Source: QNZT01 sp964573205
Lineage (GTDB): Bacteria; Campylobacterota; Campylobacteria; Campylobacterales; QNZT01
Length of the DNA stretch: 64,000 bases
Direction of reading: 5' to 3'
NCBI GenBank assembly: GCA_964573205.1
Contig: CAZNIT010000022.1
Location: 62,001-126,000 of the forward strand
Shown: positions 1-8,855 of the stretch, piece by piece
How positions within the stretch are numbered: position 1 is the first letter of the stretch
Layout of the letters: each line of letters opens with the position of its first letter
Notes under the pieces: generated by a model
What the model saw: only the letters and a program-made list of their open reading frames with translations
The model's database searches: none
What the model was told of the DNA's origin: nothing
Program-made: the position numbers and the translations under genes

Positions 1-28
1 TCATCTCATGTTCAACCATCTTTAACAT
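1..28 (-). CDS. 5' end of an unidentified gene leaving the window on the left
   Basis: Nine codons beginning ATG at position 28 are read leftwards (MLKMVEHEM). An AAGG Shine-Dalgarno-like element lies about 8 bases upstream on the minus strand. The frame is divergent from the two-component system that starts at 150. Too little sequence is present to name a family, and the call rests only on the start codon, the RBS spacing and the open frame to the window edge. Confidence 0.35.
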
Positions 29-61
29 CAAATTTACCTTTGTTTAATAATAAATCTATTA

Positions 62-76
62 TACCTTTTTAAGGTA
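62..76. promoter_or_regulatory. Small inverted repeat in a divergent promoter region
   Basis: TACCTT-ttt-AAGGTA is a perfect 6-bp inverted repeat in the A+T-rich spacer between the leftward gene fragment and the response regulator. Its place is compatible with an operator, possibly autoregulation by the downstream OmpR-type regulator, but it is short and could be chance. Confidence 0.25.
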
Positions 77-149
77 AATATATAACGGTTTATATTATAT
101 TTAAACAAACGGCTTTTTAGATAAAAAGAGTAAAATCAGGACAATTGAA

Positions 150-833
150 ATGATAAAAATATTAATGATCGAAGATGACGCCGAATTGGCTGAAATTCTT
201 TGCGAATATCTGGCACAATTTGATATAGAGGTGACGAATATTGAAGATCCGTTTTCGGGTCTTTCCACACTCAACATACAGAAATTCGATCTGGTGATTT
301 TGGATTTGACTCTTCCCGGTCTCGACGGACTTGAAGTTTGCACCGACATAAGAAAAAGATACGATATTCCGATCATCATCTCTTCCGCTCGTCATGATAT
401 AACGGATAAAGTCGAAGCGCTCGAGCGCGGAGCGGATGATTATATGCCAAAACCGTACAATCCAAGAGAGTTGGAAGCCAGGATAAAGAGTCTTCTAAGA
501 CGCAAAAAAAACGAGTTTGCCAGCAGCAAAAAGAATATTCAAAAGCCCAAAGATATCAAAGTTGACGACGACAAGAAAATCATAACCTACAAGGATCAAG
601 AGCTGAATCTTACAAAAGCGGAATACGGAATCTTGAAATATCTCATACAAAAAGAGGGAGGCGTCGTCTCAAGAGAAGAGCTTATCTACAATGTGGAAGC
701 TATCAGCGAAGAGAGTTCGAACAAAAGTATCGACGTCATCGTCGGCAGAATCAGACAAAAACTGCATGAAACTCCTAAAAAACCCAAATACATTCATTCG
801 GTCAGAGGAGTCGGATATAAGTTCACACAATAG
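150..833 (+). CDS. OmpR-family response regulator (ArsR/RacR-like)
   Basis: A 227-aa DNA-binding response regulator. The receiver domain (about 1-118) has the acidic pair E8/D9/D10, phospho-acceptor D52 in VILDLTLPG, S79 and K101 in MPKPYNP. A winged-helix Trans_Reg_C domain (about 133-227) ends in the typical VRGVGYKF. Phosphorylation by the histidine kinase starting 12 bases downstream is expected to control its promoter binding. The start is supported by AGGA 8 bases upstream. The kinase partner is of the ArsS type, so this is probably the counterpart of H. pylori ArsR or C. jejuni RacR. That ArsR is an acid-response regulator unrelated to the arsenic repressor. The signal sensed in this organism is not evident. 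Confidence 0.9.
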   Translation: MIKILMIEDDAELAEILCEYLAQFDIEVTNIEDPFSGLSTLNIQKFDLVILDLTLPGLDGLEVCTDIRKRYDIPIIISSARHDITDKVEALERGADDYMPKPYNPRELEARIKSLLRRKKNEFASSKKNIQKPKDIKVDDDKKIITYKDQELNLTKAEYGILKYLIQKEGGVVSREELIYNVEAISEESSNKSIDVIVGRIRQKLHETPKKPKYIHSVRGVGYKFTQ

Positions 834-845
834 TTACGCAGATTA

Positions 846-2087
846 ATGAAAAAATCCATCTTTTACAATATAACACTGATATTTCTAATCGCCGCTTTGG
901 GAGTCGGCGTTGCCTATTTGTACATGATCAAATACGACAAACAAAAATATACTCAAGAACTGAACGAGCGCTACTCTATTGTCGCTAGAGCGACACTTTA
1001 CAGATTATTGAACGAACCGATAAACGATAAATTCAAAAAAGAGTTGATTGTTTATAACATGAAACTCGTAACTAATACCGATCTTATAAAAGAGGTTCTT
1101 CAAAAAGGAGAAGTTCTTCAAAAACTTAGCGCCAAAGTCGGTTCAAGCGCTATCTACTACTATGATAAAAGCAACTTTTTACTAATCGAGTCCATCAACA
1201 AAAAAGCGATACTGCTCTATGACAAAGCTTTCAAGCCCTATCGTGCGCAGATTTTGTATATCAAACTGATATTCGGAAGTATTTTGATCGTTTTATTCAT
1301 AGCGTATCTTTGGACCATCTCCAGATTAAATCCGATCAAAAAATTAAAAACCGAGATCGATAAATTCGCCAAAGGGGATCTGAACATAAACTGCGTTATG
1401 GATAGAGGAGACGAGATTTCCGAAGTGGCGAACGCTTTCAATCATGCGGTCGATGAGATAAAAAAACTGAACAATTCTAGAAAACTGTTTTTAAGAAACA
1501 TCATGCATGAATTAAAAACTCCGATTACAAAAGGGATGATTTCGGCCGAAATGCTTGAGCAAAGTAAACAAAAAGAGAGGCTCATATCGATATTTCAAAG
1601 GCTGGAGAGCCTATTGAACGAATTTATAGCCATCGAGCAAATTACGGTTGACGGAAGTTATTTGAATAAAAGGATATATAGAATTATCGACATAATAGAC
1701 GAAGCTATAGATATCTCCTTGGTAGAAAAAAACTCGATCGAAATGACGATACAAGAAGATATGCAGCTTAAAGTGGATTTCAAACTCTTCAGTATAGCCA
1801 TAAAAAATATGATCGATAACGGCATAAAATACTCGATCGACAATAAAGTCCATATCTTTGCCGAAGACGACGGTATAGAGTTTTTAAGCCTAGGTAAAAA
1901 ACTACAATATGATCTCTCATATTATCTTGAGCCGTTCACCCAAGGAAGCGACAAAAAAACAAAGAGTTTCGGTCTTGGATTGTATATCGTAGACAGCATT
2001 TTAAAAGCTCACAAGATGGAGCTTAGTTATACCCATAAAAACGGCTATAACATATTCAAGTTTAATAAAATAATGCCGATAATATAA
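846..2087 (+). CDS. ArsS-type sensor histidine kinase
   Basis: A 413-aa inner-membrane kinase. TM1 is about residues 9-28, a roughly 105-residue periplasmic sensor follows, TM2 is about 138-158, then HAMP, then the dimerisation helix with H-box histidine H221 (NIMHELKTPITKG). The ATPase domain has an N-box (IKNMIDNGIKYS) and a G2 box (FGLGLYIV). A clear DxGxG (G1) box is not obvious, as seen in other ArsS-type kinases. The H-box sequence is essentially the one I recall for H. pylori ArsS. The gene follows its response regulator by 12 bases and is surely co-transcribed. The periplasmic domain would sense an envelope or pH cue (inference). Confidence 0.9.
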   Translation: MKKSIFYNITLIFLIAALGVGVAYLYMIKYDKQKYTQELNERYSIVARATLYRLLNEPINDKFKKELIVYNMKLVTNTDLIKEVLQKGEVLQKLSAKVGSSAIYYYDKSNFLLIESINKKAILLYDKAFKPYRAQILYIKLIFGSILIVLFIAYLWTISRLNPIKKLKTEIDKFAKGDLNINCVMDRGDEISEVANAFNHAVDEIKKLNNSRKLFLRNIMHELKTPITKGMISAEMLEQSKQKERLISIFQRLESLLNEFIAIEQITVDGSYLNKRIYRIIDIIDEAIDISLVEKNSIEMTIQEDMQLKVDFKLFSIAIKNMIDNGIKYSIDNKVHIFAEDDGIEFLSLGKKLQYDLSYYLEPFTQGSDKKTKSFGLGLYIVDSILKAHKMELSYTHKNGYNIFKFNKIMPII

Positions 2088-2117
2088 AAAATATTTTAAA
2101 ATAAGGAAAATTTAGAT

Positions 2118-2516
2118 ATGGCAACAGCATTTTTCCCGCTCTCTTCGTTCAAAACGCTAATTTCCCATCATATAGCTCTAATCGAACGATTTGAAGAGAT
2201 CGAGCCGGTAGAATTCTCCCTTTTGTTTTTAAAACTGGACGACTATGAAAATATAGAGATCAAAAAAAGTATCCAGATCGTTTTCAGAGACAGCGATATA
2301 ATTTTCGAGTATGACAAGAACTATATCATTCTTTTGCCCAAAACGGACTGGAACGGAGCGAACGAGCTTTTAAACGGACTTCAAGAGTTTCTCGATCAAA
2401 AGTTTTTAGATTCGATAGTAACATATCCCGACGACGGCAAGAGTGCGGACGAGATTTTAAAAAGTTTTAAGAGTGTCGTAAAAAGATACTACGATATCTC
2501 TATAGATATAGAGTAA
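2118..2516 (+). CDS. Degenerate GGDEF-like small protein
   Basis: A 132-aa soluble protein 30 bases after the kinase, with AAGGA upstream. Its pattern follows a diguanylate-cyclase fold: FSLLFLKLDDYENIE resembles the first GGDEF strand/helix, and an R..D..F..D step leads to YIILLPKTDWNGANELLNGL, the strand/helix after the active-site loop. The GGDEF signature itself is replaced by YDKNY, so catalysis is unlikely. It could be a c-di-GMP-independent accessory or output of the preceding two-component system. No family name is certain. The call rests on pattern similarity and gene position. Confidence 0.55.
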   Translation: MATAFFPLSSFKTLISHHIALIERFEEIEPVEFSLLFLKLDDYENIEIKKSIQIVFRDSDIIFEYDKNYIILLPKTDWNGANELLNGLQEFLDQKFLDSIVTYPDDGKSADEILKSFKSVVKRYYDISIDIE

Positions 2517-2575
2517 CTAAAAAAGATTACGATAAAATAGACCGATACTTCTATGCCATCTAAAAAGGATATGTC

Positions 2576-2923
2576 ATGAAAAAGATCCTGGGTATGAAAA
2601 AACTTCTTAAAATCTACATCGATACGGATGATAAATACGAAAACGAACCTCTTTGGCAAGTGATTTTGAATTACGCGAAATCAGAGGGGTTAAACGGCGC
2701 GACGGTTTATAAAAGTATCGGTGGAATGGGTCTCCACAGCGAAATAAAAAGTTATACCGTCGTCGCTCTTTCACAATCTCTACCTCTTGTCATCGAGATA
2801 ATCGACGATAAGCGGAAGATAGAAAAATTTTTAAAAAAACTCGATACGATTCTTGAAGAGGGTCTGGTTACGATGAGTGACGTAGATGTGATCCGATACA
2901 AACACAAAAGTGAAATATCATGA
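2576..2923 (+). CDS. DUF190 family protein linked to CrcB
   Basis: A 115-aa soluble protein of the DUF190 family (PII-like alpha/beta fold by family knowledge). It begins LLKIYIDTDDKYENEPLW and carries the GATVYKSIGGMG stretch typical of the family. DUF190 genes often sit beside or are fused to crcB, and here the two genes overlap by 4 bases (ATGA), implying translational coupling. The role may be regulation of, or assistance to, fluoride efflux, which is inference from association. Start ATG 2576 follows AAGGA; the internal ATG at residue 6 is a possible alternative. Confidence 0.85.
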   Translation: MKKILGMKKLLKIYIDTDDKYENEPLWQVILNYAKSEGLNGATVYKSIGGMGLHSEIKSYTVVALSQSLPLVIEIIDDKRKIEKFLKKLDTILEEGLVTMSDVDVIRYKHKSEIS

Positions 2924-3300
2924 TAAACTCCGCTATGTTATATGTGGGTATAGGCGGCTTCGCCGGAGCTATATCTCGCTATCTGATTGCCGGAGGGGTT
3001 CAAAAATTTTTCGGCGGTTTTTTCCCGATAGGTACGCTCAGCGTAAATATTATCGGCAGTTTCTTAATAGGAATTTTGGTACTTTATTTCGAACAGGTCG
3101 TATCGCCGGAATATAGAGCCCTTTTTATAACCGGTTTTTTGGGAGCTCTTACGACATTTTCCACGTTCAGTTACGAAACCGTTATGCTGATCGAACAAAG
3201 CGCTTACTATAAAGCGTTTTTAAATATACTCTTAAACGTTCTATTAAGTGTAGGCGCTACGATTTTAGCGATGATACTATTTAAAAAATGGTTTTTGTAA
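2920..3300 (+). CDS. crcB: Fluoride channel CrcB/Fluc
   Basis: A 126-aa inner-membrane protein with four predicted helices. It carries the family signatures GGFAGAISRYLIAGGVQ, GTLSVNIIGSFLIG and GFLGALTTFSTFSYE; the last holds the Phe residues of the fluoride path. Fluc channels act as dual-topology dimers exporting F-. Single-gene systems like this one usually form homodimers. No fluoride riboswitch was recognised in the 60 bases before the DUF190 gene. The gene ends convergently, 2 bases from the acetyltransferase stop. Confidence 0.93.
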   Translation: MINSAMLYVGIGGFAGAISRYLIAGGVQKFFGGFFPIGTLSVNIIGSFLIGILVLYFEQVVSPEYRALFITGFLGALTTFSTFSYETVMLIEQSAYYKAFLNILLNVLLSVGATILAMILFKKWFL

Positions 3301-3302
3301 AG

Positions 3303-3899
3303 TCACTTACCATAGACTTCGAAAAATCTTTTTAGCTTAGCTTCGTCCGTTACCTCACTCCAGCCTCCGTCTTCATTATAGATCCACTTTTTACCGTTGT
3401 GAGAATAATATTTCGTATCGACACGCTGCTGTTTCGGATAAGTCGTAACTTTTTGACTACCGTCGGGTAAAACGCTTACTACCGAATTATCCGGAATATC
3501 TTCCGTAATTGTCGCATTCGCCTCGATTCTAACGAAGTTGCCGACTTTGCAACCTCCCATGATCGTAACAGCCGGCGATATATAGCAATTGTCGCCGATG
3601 ACGGGCGCTCCGAACTTCTCATCATCCGTATGGTTTATAGCATTTATCGTAACATTGTGGAAAATTACGCAATTTTTTCCTATTTTCGCCGGTCCGGATA
3701 TAAAGATCGCCTTTAAGTCATGAGGCAAACAGGGAGTGCCCGCAAACTGCGTGAGTATGTTTACGCTACTTTTATTTTCATATTGATACATATAATAGAG
3801 TGTCGTAAAGATCTTTTTTTTAATGCCGCTAGCGGCGTTCGCCTTTTTTTTGACCTCGAAAATACCGCCTAATTTATTTACGATCGCTCTTGCTATCAT
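3303..3899 (-). CDS. Hexapeptide-repeat acyltransferase (serine acetyltransferase-like)
   Basis: A 198-aa left-handed beta-helix acyltransferase. Hexapeptide turns run from about residue 65 to 140 (AKIGKNCVIFHNVTINA, GAPVIGDNCYISPAVTIMGG, CKVGNFVRIEANATI), with the HN(V)T acetyl-CoA-binding histidine context seen in CysE/colanic-acid transferases. Unusually, about 50 residues follow the helix (QKVTTYPKQQRVDTK onward), rich in Tyr/Trp and charge, and of unknown role. The acceptor is not predictable; a surface-sugar O-acetyltransferase is as likely as cysteine synthesis. It sits 55 bases downstream of purH on the same strand. Confidence 0.7.
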   Translation of the reverse strand: MIARAIVNKLGGIFEVKKKANAASGIKKKIFTTLYYMYQYENKSSVNILTQFAGTPCLPHDLKAIFISGPAKIGKNCVIFHNVTINAINHTDDEKFGAPVIGDNCYISPAVTIMGGCKVGNFVRIEANATITEDIPDNSVVSVLPDGSQKVTTYPKQQRVDTKYYSHNGKKWIYNEDGGWSEVTDEAKLKRFFEVYGK

Positions 3900-3922
3900 T
3901 GATTTCCTTTTTTTTGTTAATT

Positions 3923-3936
3923 CGATATATATATCG
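3923..3936. promoter_or_regulatory. 14-bp palindrome CGATATATATATCG
   Basis: A perfect palindrome in the 55-base spacer between purH and the acetyltransferase start. A 12-bp version (CGATATATATCG) recurs at 63365-63376 in another intergenic region. This is a possible operator or DNA-bending site. Alternating AT runs arise easily in A+T-rich DNA, so support is weak. Confidence 0.25.
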
Positions 3937-3954
3937 TCGTAAAAAACGATAGTA

Positions 3955-5487
3955 CTAGTGTAAAAAGTGTCTTACATGAGTAAAATACAAACTCATGCCA
4001 TGCTCGTTTGCGGCCTCTATCACTTCATCGTCGCGAATACTGCCTCCCGGTTCTATTACCGCTTTTACACCGGCCTTCGCCGCCTCGTCCATACTATCTC
4101 TAAAAGGGAAAAAAGCTTCACTGGCCATAGCGCTACCAGTTACGTCCAAGTTACTCTGTTTGGCTTTTTCAAGAGCGCATTTCGCGGCATCTACACGGCT
4201 AGTCATACCCATTCCTATGGCTACCATCGCACCGTTTTTTACATAAACGACACAATTTGATTTTGTAAGCGAGGCGATTTTATAGGCGATCTCAAGATCC
4301 TTAAGCTCTCTTTGCGACGCCGCTTTTTTTGAGACCAGTTTTGCGTTTTTAACTTCCTCCTCGCCTACTTCGTCGCTTTGTTGAAAGACAAATCCCCCCT
4401 GAATATGTTTGAAATCGTATCTATCGTCCGAAATCCTAAGATAATCGCTCTCTTGCGTAAAAATCTTGATACGTTTTTTATTCTCGAAAACTTTCAACGC
4501 TTCATCGCTGACGTTCGCGGCTATGATCACTTCGGTAAATATCTCGTTGATCTTCTTTGCAAGCTTTTTATCAAGTGTTCCGTTAATAGCCACAACCCCT
4601 CCAAAAGCCGAAATCGGATCGCATTTTAAAGCTTGAACGTAACTTTCGTAAAGATCATCGCAAATAGCGAACCCGCAAGCGTTCGCATGTTTGATGATGG
4701 AAACCGCAGGTTCCTTTGCGAACGATGCGGCGATTTTGATCGCACCGTTTATATCCGTCATATTGTTAAAACTCGCCTCCCCTTTTAGAGCTTTGAAGTT
4801 TTTCGAAAAAAAATCTTCAAATTCGTATAAAGCGCCTTTTTGATGCGGATTTTCACCGTAGCGAGTATCAAAAACCTTCTCTCCCACTATAAAACGCTTA
4901 TGTCCGAATCCCTCTTTGAAACGCTCGTTCATATAGTTTGCTATCATAGAATCGTACGATGCCGTGTGTTCATACGCTTTTATCATAAGATCTCTTCTAA
5001 ATTCAAGACTGTTTTCGCCGTTTTTAAGGCGGCGAATCACTTCATCGTAGTCGCCGCAATCGGTCACTATCAATACGTCGGCGAAATTTTTCGCGGCGCT
5101 TCTGACCATAGCCGGTCCGCCTATGTCGATATTTTCTATTATCCGTTCGAAATCGTCTGTTTTTGAGATAGTCTCTTTAAACGGATAAAGATTTACGCAG
5201 ACTAGATCTATCGCTTTAATATTATGCTCTTTCGCCGTTAGTACATGATCTTTTATATCTCTTCTGTGAAGTATTCCTCCGTGGATGTAGGGATTGAGCG
5301 TTTTTACCCTGCCGTCAAACATCTCCGGAAATTTCGTAACCTCGCTGATCTCGACCGCTTTTATCCCCTCTTTTTCAAGCAGGGAGTAAGTTCCTCCGGT
5401 CGAAACGATCTCATATCCCAACTTCTCCAACTCTTTTGCAAATGAAACGACACCTTTTTTGTCGCTTACGCTGATAAGTGCTCTCAA
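3955..5487 (-). CDS. purH: Bifunctional AICAR transformylase / IMP cyclohydrolase
   Basis: A 510-aa PurH, the usual length, catalysing the last two steps of purine synthesis (AICAR to FAICAR to IMP). The N-terminal MGS-like cyclohydrolase domain (about 1-145) shows SVSDKKGVVSFAKEL and STGGTYSLLE. The C-terminal formyltransferase has ANACGFAI with the Lys-His (IIKHANACG) catalytic pair, and SDAFFPF-type SEAFFPFRDSMDEA. The C-terminus IRDDEVIEAANEHGMSLYFT is canonical. The start codon is TTG at 5487-5485, preceded by AAGGA; no upstream in-frame ATG makes better sense. Confidence 0.96.
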   Translation of the reverse strand: MRALISVSDKKGVVSFAKELEKLGYEIVSTGGTYSLLEKEGIKAVEISEVTKFPEMFDGRVKTLNPYIHGGILHRRDIKDHVLTAKEHNIKAIDLVCVNLYPFKETISKTDDFERIIENIDIGGPAMVRSAAKNFADVLIVTDCGDYDEVIRRLKNGENSLEFRRDLMIKAYEHTASYDSMIANYMNERFKEGFGHKRFIVGEKVFDTRYGENPHQKGALYEFEDFFSKNFKALKGEASFNNMTDINGAIKIAASFAKEPAVSIIKHANACGFAICDDLYESYVQALKCDPISAFGGVVAINGTLDKKLAKKINEIFTEVIIAANVSDEALKVFENKKRIKIFTQESDYLRISDDRYDFKHIQGGFVFQQSDEVGEEEVKNAKLVSKKAASQRELKDLEIAYKIASLTKSNCVVYVKNGAMVAIGMGMTSRVDAAKCALEKAKQSNLDVTGSAMASEAFFPFRDSMDEAAKAGVKAVIEPGGSIRDDEVIEAANEHGMSLYFTHVRHFLH

Positions 5488-5609
5488 CTTTTTCCTTTAT
5501 CTCCGTGTTTATTAAATTATTATATAAAAATTCGAATTAATCTTTATCTTTTCCACCCTTTTAAGAGCCTTTGGATTATCATTTTATAATTGAAAATAAG
5601 GATAAAATT

Positions 5610-6122
5610 ATGGATATTACACATATTGATAAAGCGGTTTACGACTTTGTCAGCAGATCTTCGATCGATCTTGGCTACTTTCACCCCTTTATCGTCGATT
5701 TTGCGATAGTTTTACCGATTATGGCACTCTTTTTTCATTTCATAAGTCTGCTTGCGGCAACGGGCGAAGGAGGAGGAAAAGAGTTTTTAAAAGCTGCCAA
5801 TCTACTCTTTTTTATGGCGATCATTGCCATACTTTTCGCTTATATTACGGGAGTTAGTCAAGGAAGCTCCATAAAAGAGACTCTCTCTCAAGAGGGTAGA
5901 GAAGTTTTCAGTGCTCATGCGCAACTTGGCAGATATCTCTTCGCAGCGTCAGTTCTACTCTTTTTTCTAAAAATAATTTCTCTTTTCGTAAAAAAGGAGC
6001 CGCTTAGATATATTTTCGGGGGGCTCTTTTTTATCGCCGTAATAGTTTTGTTATACCAAAACGTTCTTGGAAATTATCTTGTGTTCGATTACGGTGCGGG
6101 AGTTGTTTTAAGTCCCTATTAG
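5610..6122 (+). CDS. DUF2231-like four-helix membrane protein
   Basis: A 170-aa integral membrane protein with four hydrophobic helices, an N-terminal HPFIVDFAIVLPIMALFFH and a conserved-looking HAQLGRYLFAAS. The HPxxVHFP-like motif near the first helix and the length match DUF2231, a family of unknown function suspected of heme or redox roles. The ATG at 5610 is preferred over an upstream ATG at 5571 because AAGGAT lies at the right spacing before 5610. It is divergent from purH. Confidence 0.65.
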   Translation: MDITHIDKAVYDFVSRSSIDLGYFHPFIVDFAIVLPIMALFFHFISLLAATGEGGGKEFLKAANLLFFMAIIAILFAYITGVSQGSSIKETLSQEGREVFSAHAQLGRYLFAASVLLFFLKIISLFVKKEPLRYIFGGLFFIAVIVLLYQNVLGNYLVFDYGAGVVLSPY

Positions 6123-6183
6123 CGAGTAAAAAACACGATCACTCCACAATTTTACACTAAAGTTGGGTAAAAAAGGATTGATC

Positions 6184-7080
6184 ATGAGAGTTTTTATCAT
6201 ACTTTTATTTACTATGATTTTCTTTTACGGTTGTAAAATCGAAGGTGGACCGGACTATAAAGATGATTTGAGCGATTATGAAGTAAAAAAAATCGTAAGA
6301 GAGGTTCTATCTTCCCAGCACTCCGTAAACGGTGCCGGTTTGGTCACTTCCGACGGAATAAACAATCTCGCAAAGTACAAAGACCAAAGGGATCTTTACT
6401 ATAATAGATACGGTTGTCAAAACAGCGGTTACGCGTCTATAACTTTCAGTGAGGGAGATTTTTCTCTTACGTTCTCGGCGGATGATAGTTTTAGCGTAAA
6501 TTACCATAATTGCTCTTTTACTCCATACTATTACGATCAAACGAAACTTAACGGTTTGATAGATATTACGCTTCATCAGGATCTCTACGACTATCAAAAT
6601 CGCCTTCTTGATTTTAGCGTAAATTATACGAATATATATCTATACACCTCTTTTGGACAAATCTATCTCGACGGGGATATGGGAGTCTTGTACGATTTCG
6701 ACTATTTTGCGCAACTTTTAACCGTCAGATTCATATCGAATCATCTTACGATCGAAAACTCCGGATTCGGCGAAAAAAACATTTTTTCAAACGTCGTTCT
6801 CGATTTTACGATGAATACGGAAAGTTATCTCTATAGCTACAAATACAGCGGCGGCCTTTATAACGATTATCTGGGGTATTTGACATTCAGCACGCCGGTA
6901 ACTCTTATAGGCTACAAGGATAAAAATCCATACGGCGGCAAATTTAAAATCATGAACGAATATATGAGTATAACCGTGATCCCACTGGATGATTATTATG
7001 TAGATATAATCGTACAAAATCGTTACTCCTATATTCGAAACCGAACTATACACACTACATGGATCAACCTTGGACTCTAA
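6184..7080 (+). CDS. Tyr-rich putative lipoprotein upstream of tamAB
   Basis: A 298-aa exported protein. MRVFIILLFTMIFFYGC is a signal peptide ending in a plausible lipobox with Cys near residue 17. The mature part is rich in Tyr, Asn and Asp with alternating hydrophobics (LTFSADDSFSVNYHNCSF, LYTSFGQIYLDGDMG), suggesting a beta-sheet fold. No known family was recognised. ATG 6184 has AAAGGATT before it; a TTG further upstream is less likely. It precedes tamA by 53 bases, so a link to outer-membrane biogenesis is possible but unproven. Confidence 0.6.
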   Translation: MRVFIILLFTMIFFYGCKIEGGPDYKDDLSDYEVKKIVREVLSSQHSVNGAGLVTSDGINNLAKYKDQRDLYYNRYGCQNSGYASITFSEGDFSLTFSADDSFSVNYHNCSFTPYYYDQTKLNGLIDITLHQDLYDYQNRLLDFSVNYTNIYLYTSFGQIYLDGDMGVLYDFDYFAQLLTVRFISNHLTIENSGFGEKNIFSNVVLDFTMNTESYLYSYKYSGGLYNDYLGYLTFSTPVTLIGYKDKNPYGGKFKIMNEYMSITVIPLDDYYVDIIVQNRYSYIRNRTIHTTWINLGL

Positions 7081-7091
7081 AACTATTTTGA

Positions 7092-7097
7092 TATAAT
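7092..7097 (+). promoter_or_regulatory. -10 element upstream of tamA
   Basis: A TATAAT hexamer within TTTTGATATAATCAA, 36 bases before the TTG start of tamA. The same TTTTGATATAATCAA context recurs upstream of the M48 protease gene (42682). The -35 region is not consensus, which is usual for Campylobacterota promoters. Confidence 0.5.
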
Positions 7098-7133
7098 CAA
7101 CTTTACCTATATTAAAAAATCTGGAATGAAAGT

Positions 7134-8855
7134 TTGAAAAAAAAGTTATATATACTACTCTTATTCATCCCTCTTGCTCTTTTATCGCAGAGTTCATTCA
7201 AGTTTTTGGAAATTAAGGGAAATAAAAAGATATCAACGACGAAAATTTACGAAAGTCTGGGACTTGAACTGCCTGCATGGTATCAATTTTATAAAAGCAA
7301 AAAAGCTAAAATAAATCCTAAAATAGCGAATTCACTATACGAATCACTGGGATATTTTTACAGATCGCAGGGATTTTATCACACTCACATAGAGAAAAAA
7401 CAAAACGATACCACCATAACTTTCATAATTGACGAAGAAAAAGCGACTCGCGTTAACAAAATAGAGATAAAAAGCGACTATCCCATAAAAAAGTTTATAG
7501 ATTTTAAAAAAAAAGAGAGATTCGTAACCTCGAAATTCGTCGAAATAAAAAAAAAGATAAAAGAGCATATGTTAAATAGAGGTTATTGTAACTTTATTCT
7601 CGACGCAAAAGCGTATATCGATATAAAAAAGGATCAAGCCGACCTGGTTTTCTCCCTAAAATCGAACAAACCTTGTAAATTCGGAAAAATCACCATCAAT
7701 CCTCCAAAAGGGATTTCGAAAAAAGTGGTTTATTCCAGGCTTCTTTATAGAAGCGGCGAAAAATACAGTCTCGAAAAGATCAACAAAAGTTACGGTACTC
7801 TCTCGGGGTTGGAGGCTTTTGACGGAATTCAGCTAAAAACCTCAAAACATAAAGATCTAATCGATACCGATATAACGCTATATGCAAAACAAAAACCGAC
7901 CAGACGGGAGATCGGTATCGGATACGAGACCAACTACGGCCTGAAAGCCTTTTTACACTGGAATAGAAAAAATTTCACGGGTGATGCGAAAAAGCTCTCA
8001 TTCGATCTCAAATATTCACAAAAAGAGAAGTATATAAAAAATGAATTTTTCTGGCCGGCTTTTTTCAAAGTACCTAAATTCGATCATTACTTCGACTTTA
8101 AAAATAGCTTCAGTTATTCGCGTCTTACTTACGAAAATTTCCAAGAACAAAAGCTCGCCGATAAATTGCATCTTCTAAACGACTACGATTGGTTCAGCCT
8201 TGATCTCGGCGTGGGAATCGAGCGAATAAAGATCAAAAAATTCAAAGATGTCTGCAACATCTCTTCGGGAGATTTTTTTATCTTCTATCCCTTCGCGCAA
8301 ATGATCGTGGATCTTAGAGATTCTAAAATAGATCCTAAAAAAGGCCTTTTTTTCAGTCAGTATGTAGAGGGCGGTTTGAAATATATTTTCTCCGAGATCT
8401 CGTTTATCAAGAGTATTTCCGAAGCTAGAGCGATCTACACCATAAACGATTTCACACTCGCCGCAAAAAGTAGGCTCGGACTTTTAAAGGAGATCGACAA
8501 CAGATTGCCCGAATCGAAACTTTTTTATGCCGGAGGGGCTTTTAGTAACCGCGCATACAGTTATAACGCACTTGGAGCGTTTGACGCAAACTGCGGTGAG
8601 ATAGGCGGTAGAACGCTTCTTGACAACTCCGTCGAAATCGTGCATCCTTTATATAAAAAACTCGATTTCGCTCTTTTTTGGGATTCAACTCTAATCAGCA
8701 GCGACACTCTGAAGTTTTCTCTTGATTTCAAACATGCAATCGGAGGCGGAATCAGGTATAACACGCTAATCGGCCCGGTTAAATTCGATATAGGTTTCGA
8801 CCTTGAAGATCATAGTCAATATGCCATACATTTTCAAATAGGACAGTCGTTTTGA
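7134..8855 (+). CDS. tamA: TamA-like Omp85 outer-membrane assembly protein
   Basis: A 573-aa Omp85-superfamily protein. There is a cleavable signal (KKKLYILLLFIPLALLSQ), POTRA-like domains (FKFLEIKGNKKISTTKIYESL; KATRVNKIEIKSDYPIK; KPCKFGKITINPPKG), then a 16-strand-type barrel from about residue 255 (GIGYETNYGLKAFLHW), ending in Phe (FQIGQSF). The barrel has the AGGAFSNRAYSYNALG segment equivalent to the VRGY/F lid-lock motif. With TamB it forms the translocation and assembly module linking inner and outer membranes. The start is TTG 7134 and tamB overlaps by 4 bases. A BamA identity is less likely given the tamB partner and the short POTRA region. Confidence 0.85.
   Translation: MKKKLYILLLFIPLALLSQSSFKFLEIKGNKKISTTKIYESLGLELPAWYQFYKSKKAKINPKIANSLYESLGYFYRSQGFYHTHIEKKQNDTTITFIIDEEKATRVNKIEIKSDYPIKKFIDFKKKERFVTSKFVEIKKKIKEHMLNRGYCNFILDAKAYIDIKKDQADLVFSLKSNKPCKFGKITINPPKGISKKVVYSRLLYRSGEKYSLEKINKSYGTLSGLEAFDGIQLKTSKHKDLIDTDITLYAKQKPTRREIGIGYETNYGLKAFLHWNRKNFTGDAKKLSFDLKYSQKEKYIKNEFFWPAFFKVPKFDHYFDFKNSFSYSRLTYENFQEQKLADKLHLLNDYDWFSLDLGVGIERIKIKKFKDVCNISSGDFFIFYPFAQMIVDLRDSKIDPKKGLFFSQYVEGGLKYIFSEISFIKSISEARAIYTINDFTLAAKSRLGLLKEIDNRLPESKLFYAGGAFSNRAYSYNALGAFDANCGEIGGRTLLDNSVEIVHPLYKKLDFALFWDSTLISSDTLKFSLDFKHAIGGGIRYNTLIGPVKFDIGFDLEDHSQYAIHFQIGQSF

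Noticed and set aside
2517..2575. Fluoride riboswitch before the DUF190-crcB pair
   Set aside because: The 59-base spacer is too short and lacks the conserved GG-GAUGG/CUGAUG elements.
3967..5445. Several plus-strand frames of 60-108 aa opposite purH
   Set aside because: They are antisense to a full-length, well-conserved purH and have no RBS or domain signal.
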